In this document: positions 36,501 to 64,000 of the stretch, piece by piece
How positions within the stretch are numbered: the stretch's first letter is position 1
Layout of the letters: the number at the start of each line of letters is the position of its first letter
Assembly (NCBI RefSeq): GCF_018139145.2
Contig: NC_059482.1
Coordinates: 3,670,294-3,734,293 of the forward strand
Origin: Gymnogyps californianus
Lineage: Eukaryota > Chordata > Aves > Accipitriformes > Cathartidae
Direction: 5' to 3'
Length of the DNA: 64,000 bases
Program-made: the position numbers and the translations under genes
The notes under the pieces: model-generated
What the model was told of the DNA's origin: nothing
Database searches by the model: none
Seen by the model: only the letters and a program-made list of their open reading frames with translations

Positions 36501-38942
36501 TTTTCTTTTCTTTCCTTTAGTCATTCACTGTAAGAGCTGTGGCTGTCAAGGGCATTCTCACTCCCTTTCCACCTAATAAAAATTTACTACCTCTGCAATA
36601 GGAAAGAAACAGATAGCTGGTCCTCAACCACCTCAGCACTATATTACCTGAAGGTGCCAGCTGGGCTTTGTGTCCCCCACCACAGTTCTGTGAACGACAA
36701 CTGAAACTTAAACAAATTTCTCCCTCATTCTGTTACTGGAGCCAACTGTGGGGCTTCTGTAGAAAAGAAATTTCCTGAACTGTCCCAGTTGTTTGTTTAG
36801 GCCTCTGACTTGCATTTCTTAATGTTCCAATGTGGCAGAGCTCATTCTGATCTTGTGCTTTTGCCAGAAGGTGGTTGATCGTATGTTCTTCCTGGTACCT
36901 GAAGCAACAGGGGAATCCATGTGACTGTTTTTTGCTGAATATTCCATTAAATGGATGGAATCTTAGTCCTTTTTTTACTTGAAACATTCTGCTTCCTGTA
37001 TACTATCCCATTTCTTCTTTGTTTAACTATAGCTGAATTAATCAGTTGATAGGAGGATCTCCAGAGATGTGACTGTAAGTGTAAGTCAGAACCTGATTAC
37101 TTGTGTGGTGAATTATAAAAAACTAATAAAGCAATTGCAGCAAAATGGAACATCTGGATTAACTAGCAAGTCAGAGCTGACAGCGGTGATGGTTTTTACA
37201 GCATTTGTCATGCATGAAACTTCAAGCTGCTCTCATCTTTATATATGTGCAGTTCCGAGTACTTAAATTGTCTCATGTGCAAACATTTATTTGATATCCT
37301 TGAAATATTGAGGCAGATTTGCAGTAATGCAGTACCATGTGCTTTGTAGGAGGCCAAAAGTGATACTTCCTTAAAATTCTTTATTTCCTTGGGCAGCAAA
37401 TAAAACTGCTGCAGTGCTAGAAATTAGAAGTTTGTTCTAATTGTGAAATATTATTTCAAGTGTCAGATATTTAACTTTTATTGCTGTTTGTTAAAGAGGG
37501 GATGTTTCAGTATGAACATGCTCTATAGATTTTTTTAATTTTTTTTTTCTTATAACTACCTATATTGTTTTCACAGAATGCAGTGACTTCTCCCCACCTG
37601 TAACTGTGATCCTGATGATCTTCTTGTGCCTTGAGGGTTTTCTGTTTCTCACTTTCACTGCAGTCATGTTTGGCACCCAAATCCACTCAATATGCAATGA
37701 TGAAACGGTAAAGACCTTACTTTTGAATGCTGTAACAGTTATTCTAGGAAGATATGATTAGATGTTTTATTTGCATGAGGGGAGGCTCTTATTTTGGAGA
37801 AAACCCCAAATCTGAAATAGCTCATCGTTTTTATTTTCTACAGTTGTAAGTGTTGAAATACTTTCTTGGGGTTTGTTTTCTAACAGAAGTTTTTGCATTA
37901 TTTGCTTTTCTGACATAAATTTTATAACCAGGTTTTCAATTACAAAGATTGCACAGCTGCTGACTTCAGTTTGGACTTTCACTTCTCAACTATCACAAAG
38001 TCCTGATAATGTGTCCTGAGAAATGTCTGCTTTTCTCAGCTTTACACTTAAACTAGCTATCTTGTATCAACCCTTCACAATTTCGTCTACTTTGATACAC
38101 TTACTAGAGTATAACCATAGTTCGGACCTTTGGCTCCCTTGCCCTTAGATGTGCAGTGTTAAACCTTGAGAGGATGTTTGTGAGGGATAATTGACTGGAA
38201 ACATAAGGAATTTGAATCTTGTGGCTGTTCAGAATTTTCTCATGTGAGGCAGTTTAAAAGTCTACTTCTGTACTGAAGAGTAACTGTGAAAAACAATTGG
38301 TAAATAGCCAGCCTTCATTAGTGGGAAGTACAAAAAATGATCATCAAAATAATGCATTTGGGAGAGTAAGCCTAGCTTCAGTAATTGCAGTACAAGAGCC
38401 TTCTTGGAAGCCTTATTGTCTGGTTTCATTAACTGAGTAAACAACTTGTAGCGTAGGTATATTGCGTGCAGATTCTCTACTGTAACATCAGCTTTTCTGG
38501 TCATTTTGTCTTTTAGTTTGAGGGGGGAAGAGGTAGACCAACCTTCTTGTACGCATTTTATGTTCTAAGTCTTCTGCCCTGTACCCGCAGGGCTAAATCA
38601 GCCATTCTTAGTTCTTCCTTACTAAATAAATAACAGTAAGAAACTAATCAGCTCACTAGCCATACATAAAAGAACGCAAAATAGTCATCAGTTTTGATAA
38701 CTGTTGTTAGACTTTACTAAACTTCAGACTTAACAGTGCGTCGCTGCGTGTCTGTTTATATACAGGAGATTGAAAGACTGAAGAGTGAAAAGCCAACGTG
38801 GGAGCGGAGACTACGTTGGGAAGGAATGAAATCTGTTTTTGGGGGTCAGCCTTCACTCCTGTGGATCAATCCTTTTGCAGGATTTCGAATCAGGCGACTT
38901 CTACTGAGAGCAAAGAAAGGAGGACCTGAGTTTTCTGTTTGA
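27232..38942 (+). CDS. ZDHHC7: Palmitoyltransferase ZDHHC7, 305 aa, six coding exons
   Basis: The enzyme is a Golgi S-acyltransferase that moves palmitate from acyl-CoA to cysteines of membrane-associated proteins. Exons 27232-27537, 30352-30476, 35660-35756, 36217-36298, 37577-37707 and 38766-38942 join in phase. Membrane segments lie near residues 45-67, 75-93, 177-195 and 211-235. The DPG motif is at 101-103. The cysteine-rich domain spans about 128-172, with DHHC at 154-157 (catalytic C157). The tail keeps [16 protein letters not shown] and ends PEFSV, a possible class II PDZ ligand. It closely matches mammalian ZDHHC7 as I recall it, three residues shorter in the N-terminal serine run. 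The ATG has A at -3 and follows the exon 2 acceptor by 17 nt. All catalytic and zinc-binding residues are present. ZDHHC3, the nearest paralogue, is excluded by the N-terminus. Confidence 0.97.
27538..30351 (+). other. ZDHHC7: Intron 2 of ZDHHC7
   Basis: AT-rich sequence with short random open frames only. I see no exon-like segment, RNA gene or intact repeat. Confidence 0.5.
30352..30476 (+). CDS. ZDHHC7: ZDHHC7 coding exon 3 (residues 103-144)
   Basis: The acceptor is GATTTCAG and the donor GTATGC. It reads [20 protein letters not shown] and then [19 protein letters not shown], the first half of the cysteine-rich domain, and ends in phase 2. Confidence 0.95.
30477..35659 (+). other. ZDHHC7: Intron 3 of ZDHHC7
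   Basis: A 5.2-kb intron. Two open frames stand out by length: 121 codons on the plus strand at 31627-31992, and 120 codons on the minus strand at 33370-33732. Neither has splice sites that fit the gene and I recognise neither. Confidence 0.5.
35660..35756 (+). CDS. ZDHHC7: ZDHHC7 coding exon 4 (residues 144-176), DHHC motif
   Basis: The acceptor is CCTTCAG and the donor GTAAGT. It reads [19 protein letters not shown] and then [13 protein letters not shown]. It holds the catalytic Cys157. Confidence 0.96.
36217..36298 (+). CDS. ZDHHC7: ZDHHC7 coding exon 5 (residues 177-204), membrane segment 3
   Basis: The acceptor is TTTCCAG and the donor GTAAGC. It reads [19 protein letters not shown], then SCVRGQWT plus one base. 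Confidence 0.95.
36451..36518 (+). repeat. ZDHHC7: Polypyrimidine (T/C) tract in ZDHHC7 intron 5
   Basis: Nearly 70 nt of uninterrupted pyrimidine lead directly into TAG at 36518-36520. The sequence resembles a strong splice acceptor but also fits a simple-sequence repeat. Confidence 0.8.
37577..37707 (+). CDS. ZDHHC7: ZDHHC7 coding exon 6 (residues 204-247), membrane segment 4
   Basis: The acceptor is TTCACAG and the donor GTAAAG. It reads [20 protein letters not shown] and onward to SICNDET. Confidence 0.95.
38766..38942 (+). CDS. ZDHHC7: ZDHHC7 terminal coding exon 7 (residues 248-305)
   Basis: The acceptor is TATACAG. It begins [18 protein letters not shown] and ends KKGGPEFSV with TGA at 38940-38942. 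Confidence 0.96.
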   Translation, partial: EIERLKSEKPTWERRLRWEGMKSVFGGQPSLLWINPFAGFRIRRLLLRAKKGGPEFSV

Positions 38943-40838
38943 GTCTAATTATGCTGGAACTTGCAAGAATACTATATAATATTTATTTGGGGCCAGAGAA
39001 GGCTGTCTACATATAATCTGTGACCAGGTGAAACTGATACCAGACATTTGCTTGTAGCAAGCAGAGTTTTATACGTTTATCGTCACAGACATCTCATTAA
39101 CTTTCAGAGACGCGAACTGGATCTGTAATGGTCTTAACAGCAAGATAACAAAGGAAAAGCACGTGGTCACACTAAAGAAGCCAAATGGTGTCATGCTACT
39201 GTAATTTATTTTATGAGATTAATTATCCATTTTTGTTAAATCCTTTTTATTTGATAAATGTTTGGGGAATTACCTGTGTGTTTTTATAAAAACTATATAC
39301 TTAGGTGCAGTTGTCAATCATAAGGAGGAGCATTATGGTGAAAGTTGATCTCAAATGAGACCTAGCCTTCTAAATACAGTTTTCAGGGAATAGTGGTCTG
39401 TTCAGTTTTAATTTCTGTTTCAGCTTGTCCTAATAAACAGAGCTGTACTCTTGTGTCCCACTTCAGGCACACATTCCTCATATGCAAGTGATTCAAAGAA
39501 CTGGTGCACACAACAGCATAACACATCAGAGGCACTGTTACACCCCTGCCCAAATGTCTTCCCAGGCTCACAAAAGCATGTCTTGTGTTTGGCAGTATTA
39601 ATCTCATATGGCATTTAGGTAAGTTCTAAATCTTCAGTAAACAACACTTTTAACTAACGGCTGTGCGCCAAATTCTGCCCTCAGATATGCATCTCTAATT
39701 CTTAATGCATTGATTCTAGAGGAACTGAAGCGTAGATGTTTGAGGATCGTATCTAGTCCTCTGCAGGGATGAGTGGGACCAGTGACTGTATCCTCCTGTG
39801 TGAGATTAAAATGAATGTACTGCAGATTGGAGTTAATTAACTGAAAACAGTTGTCTTTGTAAAATCTTGCTCTGCCCCTTTTTTTATTGTACAGACTTTT
39901 CGTAGAAGGAAAGCTGTTAACTTAATGATCCCTTGAATGAAGACATCAGAGGAATGAGGGAGGTTGCCTCTTTCTCAGGTACAACAGAGCTTAAATGTAA
40001 AAAGATCTGTAATAGAAGGAATTATTTTGAATTTAACCATTTTCCAACCAAAACTATTTTCAAGAAATGAGAGCAATATAGATCTAGAACTGCTTTATGT
40101 GGGCCTGACAAACAACAGTAGTGCTAAGAAATGTTTATAAATCTGCAAGTAATGAAATATAAGCTGCAAGTAATGAAATTCAGCTAAAAGTGGATTCTTT
40201 AAAAATTACATTTAGACTATTTTTTGTATTATTGTTAATCTGTTCCATAAATTACTGACAATATAAAGGATAAAGCAGGAACCTTGATACATAGCTTGAA
40301 ATCGTGCCTAGAAAGTAAATAGCTCCCTGTTCTGGGACTTGCCTTAAAATTGTCCTGTTCTTGCTTTTGCTTTGCCAGTAGCACTGATGATCTGTCCCAC
40401 CTCAAGCAGTTCAACGTGCTGAAGAATCTTGCATTATAAAGTTTACGTACTACAGAAGCTATACTTTCTTTTTTCAGTGACCTGCTTCTCCATTTCTTTG
40501 TAACTGTGGCATCTTGATTCCAGCTTCATCAGGTTTTATACCATTGGGTGGGTGAAATTACTAAAGGATCCATTTATTATCTATGGCCCCGCAAACAAAA
40601 CTGTGCAATACTATGTCATATGTTCACTTTGCCTGGGGGAGATGGTGTGTAACGCTGGACAATTTCTAGGCGGACACATCCAGTGAAATTGCAGTCAAAT
40701 GAACAAAACTACGACTCGTGTAACTGAGGGGAAAGTTGGGAGTTCCACAAGAATCTTTGCATATTCAGTTGCACATCTTAAAGATTGGGAAAAAACACGT
40801 CTGGCTTTGTCATGAGGCTCTTAATGTGTATATTGTTT

Positions 40839-40844
40839 AATAAA
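40839..40844 (+). terminator. ZDHHC7: Proximal polyadenylation signal of ZDHHC7
   Basis: AATAAA lies in TTGTTTAATAAAATATCC. It is an alternative to the signal 140 nt downstream. Confidence 0.5.
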
Positions 40845-40978
40845 ATATCCTGATGAAGATCAGAAAATATCACTTCAAGCGGTTGAACCCTGTGACTTAG
40901 CAAGTGTGTGCGTGTGTGAAATCAGGTTTACTTGGCTTTTCAAACCCTTGTTATGTTGTAATTTTTTTAATGTAAAAA

Positions 40979-40984
40979 AATAAA
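40979..40984 (+). terminator. ZDHHC7: Distal polyadenylation signal of ZDHHC7
   Basis: AATAAA follows a T-rich stretch about 2.04 kb after the stop codon, with T/GT-rich sequence further downstream near 41010-41040. Confidence 0.6.
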
Positions 40985-41009
40985 GTAATGAATTGAAGTC
41001 TTAGTTGAT

Positions 41010-43165
41010 TAACTTTTGCTCTATATGTCACTTTTTTTGCACATATACATATTCGCATATATTTAGATTACAACAACTTCAGGGTAATGGTCTTGCATCC
41101 TTTGGCTTGTAATTTATATGTACATGTATATCAAGTAACAGCTGATACTGCTCCAAATTAAAGACGCTACTCTGCTTATTAAGGGTTTTAAGCTATGCTA
41201 ACTGCTTAGCTGCTCTTAGGCATTTCCTTTTCTGCATCCTCTGGTGTAACTGCTTATCTTATTGGCACCTGTTTGGCTAAGGTGAGTGCGAAAACGTGCA
41301 GTGAATACTTCCTGTTTGAAAACTCGTAACAGAGTATCTCAGGCTTCGCACTTCCAAGGTATTTGTGTAAAATCCAGGTTTGGACTCCCTAGTTTCTCTG
41401 TGCAAATGTTGCCTTTTGCTACTCGTTCTGTAGCTTCAGATACAAAGACAGCCAATTATGCAGCCTAGGCAGCAGCAGTTCAGGTAGTTGTCAACAGAAC
41501 AACTGACCCAACAAGGGTGAGGGCGAGGAGGAAACGAGGTTTACAAAGGCAGTAAAGGACGGAGAGACTGGCAGCAGTTTATTTCCTGTTTGCAATAATT
41601 CTAAAAAATACTTTGGTACTTTTCCTGGGTCTAATACCACACTTTTGTACACTGCTGTTTCTATGGAGAGAATAGCTCCGGATACATTCATATAAACTTT
41701 GTGCCACCGCTTCTTGTATTTTTAAGCAGGTTAATGATTTGGTTGTATTTGTATGCCACAATAGGTAGGCTGCGCTATGTTTACATATATTTTAGGGAAG
41801 AGCTTGTTTACTCTCCAAATGGAACAGACATCTCTGCAGATGGATCCTGCTAGTTTATCTCCTTTTTATTTTCTCGTTTAATTTCTAGTGGTCATGTCAG
41901 GTTGTTTCATGAACCCTTTCTGAAGTCTTATACGGCAGCAGGGACAAGCGAGAATTCATTTATGGGCTTCTGTATGCCTACCCTGTGCGGAAGTGTTGTG
42001 TTTCTATGATTGTTCTCACTTCTTTCTATTGGCACTGTGTTAACATGTGAATGTATTCAATGCTGTTGGAGAAAGAAAGTGGCATAAGAGGTTTTGAAAT
42101 ACAGAAATTGGACTCTAAAATGACTCTTGAATCTGTTAATAACACTGAAATGAAATGCACCAGCATTACAGTTCTGTATATTTTTTAAAGTGTTATTCCT
42201 CTGTTCAGAGTAACAGTTCAATTCATGCAATGTGCTTTGTGGTGGAATATGGATTGGTGCTTCTTGATTGATGACATTGTTAAATTTTTTTTGCTTGTGT
42301 TACTCATCCTTTTTTTTGTGTTCTGAATTTCTTCATGGAGAAATATTATCATTCAGTTTTTGCAGTATTTCCTGACTGTATTGCAGTAGCGTATATGCTA
42401 CTGTAGCGCACAGTACTCTTGTCGTACCCAAACAGAGCTCGGCACGCATCAGAGCAATCACAGTCTTAGTTTCTTAATAACATAGGCGAAACGTTGCACC
42501 TCTGAAATATTTCTGCAATTTCTCGTAATGCTGTAGTGCAGGATAAAGTTAATGTAAGACCTATAAAGCCAAATGTTATAATTGGCAAGGAAATTGCTAA
42601 CTTACAAAGGAATGAGTAAGACTTGATTACCTGAGATGCTTGTTCTGACAAAGCAGCTGGCATCTTGCCAGACAACTAAAATATTTTTAAATGATGGCTT
42701 TGAACTTCTTCTGTTAACAAAATCATGATTCAAATAAAGCACAAATCTAATCGAATAGTCACTTCCAGGGTCTGTTTGCATAAGAATATTGGTTTAATTT
42801 AGAGTGGGGTTTGACATAGCAAAAATCTTTCTGACTTCCCTATGAATCTATTCTGGCCCTTAACACAGGCCCCTTGTAAGACAGTAAATTATTCTTGCTG
42901 TAAAGCTTCACCAGACTAGCTGAACACTGGAGGCTGAGTCTGATATCTACTTGTTCCTGGACAATTTTATTTTCTTCTATCGGATAATATCTTAGATTGT
43001 TAATGACATCAGTCTCAAGTGAAAGCTGGGCTTTGCAGCCATAGATGGTTCTTTTTATGAAAAATAAATCCCTAAGGTATTTGCATTGGAGAAATCAATA
43101 GAGAAACTTGAAAACTTGGTTTTGAATTAAAGACAAAAGGCAAACTGTCCATATGAAATATGAGA
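41010..43165. other. Intergenic DNA between convergent gene ends
   Basis: I see no exon-like segment, RNA gene or identifiable repeat. Short open frames of 60-69 codons occur on both strands and look random. Confidence 0.5.
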
Positions 43166-43173
43166 ATATGGAA

Positions 43174-43196
43174 TTTATTTCCCCCATAGATTTATT
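43174..43196 (-). terminator. HNF4B: Candidate tandem polyadenylation signals of the HNF4 gene
   Basis: Two minus-strand AATAAA motifs, at 43196-43191 and 43179-43174, are the first canonical ones I found after the stop at 45067. They would give a 3' UTR of about 1.9 kb. An ATTAAA at 44635-44630 would give a 0.4-kb form. Confidence 0.4.
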
Positions 43197-45066
43197 TTCT
43201 TACCATTAATGAGTATAAATGTACATTTAATTTCTGGAAAAGTAATGTAATCTACATGATGGAGGAACTGGAAGCAATGTTAGGTAAGTACAGTTGCATC
43301 TGTCATGCAGCAGGAATGCTTGCAGTAGGAGGTTTCCAGATATAGCTGTTTCAAATCAAAGTTATCAGCATATAATGTCAGATCCAATTCATCACAGACA
43401 GTAGAAAAATAAAACATTGTGATCCTAGGTGAAATTCAACCCAGTCTTCAATGGTTTTCTGATCTCTCTTGTGCTGTAGAGTGGCGACTAAAATATCTCC
43501 CCAGAAAATGAAAGGTAGCCTGAGAATAAGGTATTCCCCTTTTGATGAAGGTTCAGATGCGCTTCCCAACTGCTCTTTCAGTCAATAAGATTGCATTTCC
43601 GTAGTGTCCTCTGTAGGAGCTCAAAGTGCTTCACGAGCAGTGGTGAAATAAGCCTGACAAAGCCAGAGCTCGGCACCGTCCTCTCATTTTTGCCATGAAC
43701 GAGGATGCACGTGGGTCGGCAGATTCGTGACGTGACAGAACTAAGAATTCTCCATCGTGTCCTGCCGTTCAGTGCGGCCGCCCGTAACCCCTCAAGAGCT
43801 CTCTGATAGAGGTCGTTGGACTTCCGTGCAGATGAGCATAAGCTCTGTAGAAGTCCGGCAACCTGCTTTCTAATGAAGTCCAATTCATTCAAATAAACAC
43901 TGTAACGCAATGACCGTGCTTTAGGAACATTTGAGGTTGTATAGTCATCTACTGGGCTTATTTTAAATGGTTGTAACATGGTTGATAGTTGGTCACCTAC
44001 TGCTGATTTTTACATTAAGTGCAGAAGAACCTTACATTTTAAATACAAACATTTTTTATAATACATGGCTCACAGGAGACCTGCAATTTTTTTGCTGATT
44101 TAGAGCTTTGAAGGTTAGGTTGCAGATGTGATGCTACAGCAATATACAAAACTACAGCAAAATCACATCTGTGTACTGGGAAATGGGTTGGTTTGGCCTT
44201 TTTGTTACAACTGTTGCCTCTTCCGAATATGGTTGCAGTAAAAGTTTGCAGAAGATAGAAAGCAGTGATTTGGTAAGTCAACAGCTTCTTGAGCTTCCTG
44301 CCAGTTGTGGGTTTTACCAGCCCCAGCAGCCCCAGTCTGATGCAGAGATCCTTGCTGCTGTCTTGGAGCTGCGTTAGATGTGCACGCAAAGTAGAGGATG
44401 TATCAGATGACTCACAACTGGACTCTACATGTACTGGAAATTATGGAAAATAACAAAATGTTGGCACTCCTGATCACAAATAATAACTGACCAGCATTAA
44501 ATGTTAGCTGGTCTATGTGGAACAAGACACATCTGTGTGGAATAAGAAAGCGTTGGCCTGCTAAGGGTCATGAAGATATTCTTCCTAAAGCTTAACATGC
44601 AGCAGGAGAAATGGGAGTGTAATTAAATTTTTAATGGGAATAGACCTTTTCATACTGACAATTCAAGACACGCTGTACTCATTAACGATTACCAGGAGCT
44701 GAGTAAGGCATTTGGTTTTATGAAGATAGTGGCCGAAGGTTTTAAAAGGGTCGTGGTCACACCGAGCTAGGTGATAACAAATGCAATCAGAAGCCCTGCT
44801 CCAAAGAGCTTACAGTCTTGGTCCTACCGCAAAGAGCGTTAACCCCGATCACTTGTGAAATGAGGGTGACGGTGGTGGGAAGACCCGTGCTGAGGCTCCT
44901 GCTGCAGTCTGGTACCTGGTGCTTGACTCATGGATGGGAAAGAGTGTGACCGACAGATCCAGCTACAGGCAGGGGGGTGCTGTGCTTTGCCTCTGCAAAG
45001 AGAAAGGGCCCGTTTCACTTTCATCACGGTTTTCACATTGCTCCCAGCTTCTCCTTCCACCTCTCC
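43197..45066 (-). other. HNF4B: Probable 3' UTR of the HNF4 gene
   Basis: Sequence between the TAG stop and the candidate polyA signals. It includes an ancient repeat-like segment near 43590-43760 and a 133-codon minus-strand frame at 43578-43979 that overlaps it. Confidence 0.4.
43590..43760. repeat. Possible ancient amniote interspersed-repeat segment
   Basis: The string GGAGCTCAAAGTGCTTCACG followed by AATAAGCCTGACAAAGCC resembles, from memory, the common amniote repeat motif in which CTCAAAGCGCTTTACA precedes AAGCCTCACAA. Family not assigned. Confidence 0.4.
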
Positions 45067-62048
<16,982 letters not shown>

Positions 62049-62944
62049 CTGCGGGCATAGAACAGGGACCATTAGACCCCTCTGTGATGGAAACCAGAAT
62101 CAGCTGACAGCAAGTCGCTTTTTTTAAGCAAAGTACACACTAACCCAGCCCCACGCACGTGTGTGCACACGCAGTATGTGTTGCTAGTAAAGTCTCCAGA
62201 TGATTGATGGTCATGCTCTTCTCAACCTCAACTGAGAGTCACTCAGTTGCTCGGCTTCTGATATTGGTGTTTACCTTTGCTTCAGTGCACAGAGAGATTT
62301 CAAGCTGCATAACCCAACATGCTCGTGAGAATTTAACGATTACTACTACTTTTCTTGACAGATGCAGAGAAACCTTACCTGGATGTGAGATATACGCTTT
62401 TGAGGGATGGGGAGCCACCTCCCCAGTTAGACACACGGAGAACATGGTTCAAAGCTGGTGCCCACAGAAGGCGGTGGAAAGACATCATTAACTTGAATAA
62501 GTAGAAAGCAGAGAAGAGACAGCAGAGGCAGGAAGGATGAACTGACTTCATGCACATGACAGAGGTGTTGGAGATAAAAGGCTGCTCTTGAGAGCTCCTC
62601 TGCAGCTGGAAGACAGAGACAGCAGCTCCCACAGGGGTCACTTGAGTTCTAAGTCTGGTTCCTGCTCTGAATTGCCCTCTGAAGAGGCTCATTGCTTTCC
62701 GCTGGAAAGCAATAGAGGGGTGCAGGAAGATCGACCTTCTAAATTAGGGACCTAAAATTAGGTCATATGAATGCCCTCTGTCATGTCCTCTGTTTGCACC
62801 CACTCATTTGGGGCAGGAATAGCTCTGCCCCTGCCTGGCTTGTGTATAGACTACTGAAAACTCCCCTTTAAACTTCTCCTTTGGCCTTAACCACCAGACT
62901 CGCTGCTCTCTTAATCCTCCTAATTTGAGGCACAGCTTGGGGAA

Positions 62945-62980
62945 GAAAAAAAAAGGGGAGGGGAAAAAAAAAAAAAAGGA
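62945..62980. repeat. A-rich and G-rich simple sequence
   Basis: Two A homopolymers (9-14 nt) separated by GGGGAGGGG. Confidence 0.75.
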
Positions 62981-63365
62981 GACAGTTGAGAAGAGGCAGA
63001 TGAGAGTGTTTACATCTCGCTGAGAGGAGGAATGTTTGTGGAGTCTGTCCTGACCTGGGCACTCACTGCAGGACGGTTTTATGAATTTATCGCACCTCTG
63101 GGAGCATGTTCTTCGCTCCAGGGGAGCCGATCTCGTGCTACAGTGACCTCGGCAAAGTCTCTGGGACACGATGCATCCCGCCTCGCAGAAGAGATGGGTG
63201 GTGATGAGAAAAGCTCAGCTGCTGTTGTATTGAGCAATGACAAATCTTAGAGAAAATTACTGAAAGGGGAGGAACTGGCATCTGATCTGGACAGTCTAGA
63301 GAAAGTTTTCTAATGCATAATGCATAAAAATAGCTTTGGCTAATCCGCACGCAACGTGTATATAT

Positions 63366-63383
63366 ACAGAGAGAGAGAGAGAA
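63366..63383. repeat. (GA)n microsatellite
   Basis: About eight GA units follow a TATATA run. Confidence 0.8.
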
Positions 63384-64000
63384 GGCTATTTTTGTATATG
63401 AATACACATCAAAAATTTATAGTGAAAATATTTGCTATGTAATGAAAATTGTAATCAAAAGCCAAAAAAAAAAACAAAACAATAAAGCTTTAGTTTTTCA
63501 AAAACTGGAAAGTTTTTTAGCTAAGGCTAAGACATTTTTGGCTAAGGCAATTTTATCTAAGACTTCACAAATGCAAAGGTCAGACTTTTTTTCACACCCT
63601 CAAAAAACCCTTTTGATCTATATTTCACCTTCTAACGTATGGACAAATAAATAAGTAGGTTGTAGCAAGATGGGAGTAACATGACAAGAATGACAGCATC
63701 AAAATCATTCTTAGGTCATAATGACAAGAATTGAGATTTACCTGTTCCCAAAATCCATGTAAGATGCTCCCAGCTCTGACATTTGTCCGTAAGTCACACG
63801 GTCCTTTGGGAACCTTGTCTGCATCAGAGGTGCTTAATGGTAATTTACATGGATTTTTAGGTTTTTTACATTGATTCTTCATTTTATTTTGCTTGATAAC
63901 TCAGTATTAAACAGGCTGTACTAGAATATGCCTTCGAGGGTAACTGTACTGCTAAACATTTGTGCATCTGTTGCTCCATGTATTTTTTTGAAGGAACGTA

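Larger units (their letters stand above)
38943..41005 (+). other. ZDHHC7: 3' UTR of ZDHHC7
   Basis: The region runs from the TGA to just past AATAAA at 40979-40984. An earlier AATAAA at 40839-40844 could give a slightly shorter form. The open frames inside are short. A duplicated CTGCAAGTAATGAAAT word occurs near 40143-40182. Confidence 0.7.
62049..64000 (-). other. HNF4B: HNF4 intron 1 (or 5' flank) up to the window edge
   Basis: I looked for an exon encoding the usual HNF4 start (a YxxxLDPxYTTLEFE-like segment) and found none, so the first exon lies beyond the window. The stretch contains an A-rich/G-rich run at 62945-62980 and a (GA)n microsatellite at 63366-63383. Confidence 0.55.

Overview
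The window is vertebrate nuclear DNA, most likely from a bird of the Neoaves. Genes are split into short exons with GT-AG introns, two CpG-island promoters are present, and remnants of CR1-type LINE tails occur. One intron carries a complete solo LTR of a type I associate from memory with avian endogenous retroviruses. The gene order (an unnamed gene, ZDHHC7, and a third HNF4 paralogue) fits avian chromosome 11 / human 16q24 synteny; that placement is also from memory.

Layout. (1) 900-11645, minus strand: a 12-exon gene for a 411-residue protein with an N-terminal signal anchor and five N-glycosylation sequons. I could assemble it with every exon phase matching, but I cannot name it. It resembles the N-terminal, non-catalytic region of the animal proteins annotated as putative phosphoenolpyruvate synthase-like. 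Its polyadenylation signal is at 852-857 and its CpG-rich first exon lies near 11430-11800, next to a G-rich minisatellite. (2) 11850-16000: intergenic DNA between two divergent promoters. (3) 16030-41005, plus strand: ZDHHC7, a DHHC palmitoyl-acyltransferase. It has an NRF1/ETS-type CpG-island promoter, a non-coding first exon ending at 16714, six coding exons (27232-38942; 305 residues) and a 2-kb 3' UTR. Intron 1 holds the 1153-bp minus-strand solo LTR (25797-26949) flanked by 5-bp target duplications. (4) 41010-43170: intergenic DNA between convergent 3' ends. (5) 45067 to beyond 64000, minus strand: an HNF4-family nuclear receptor. Nine coding exons, equivalent to HNF4A exons 2-10, are inside the window; the first exon is beyond its right edge. 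Position beside ZDHHC7 and HNF4G-like sequence argue for HNF4B (HNF4-beta), the paralogue absent from mammals.

The three genes share no obvious pathway; they are neighbours, not an operon. The items most worth follow-up are the unnamed lumenal gene with its 22-nt microexon, the HNF4B assignment with its distinctive C-terminal F domain, and the LTR with its internal tandem repeats and same-strand reading frame. No tRNA, rRNA, CRISPR array or bacterial-type element was seen.
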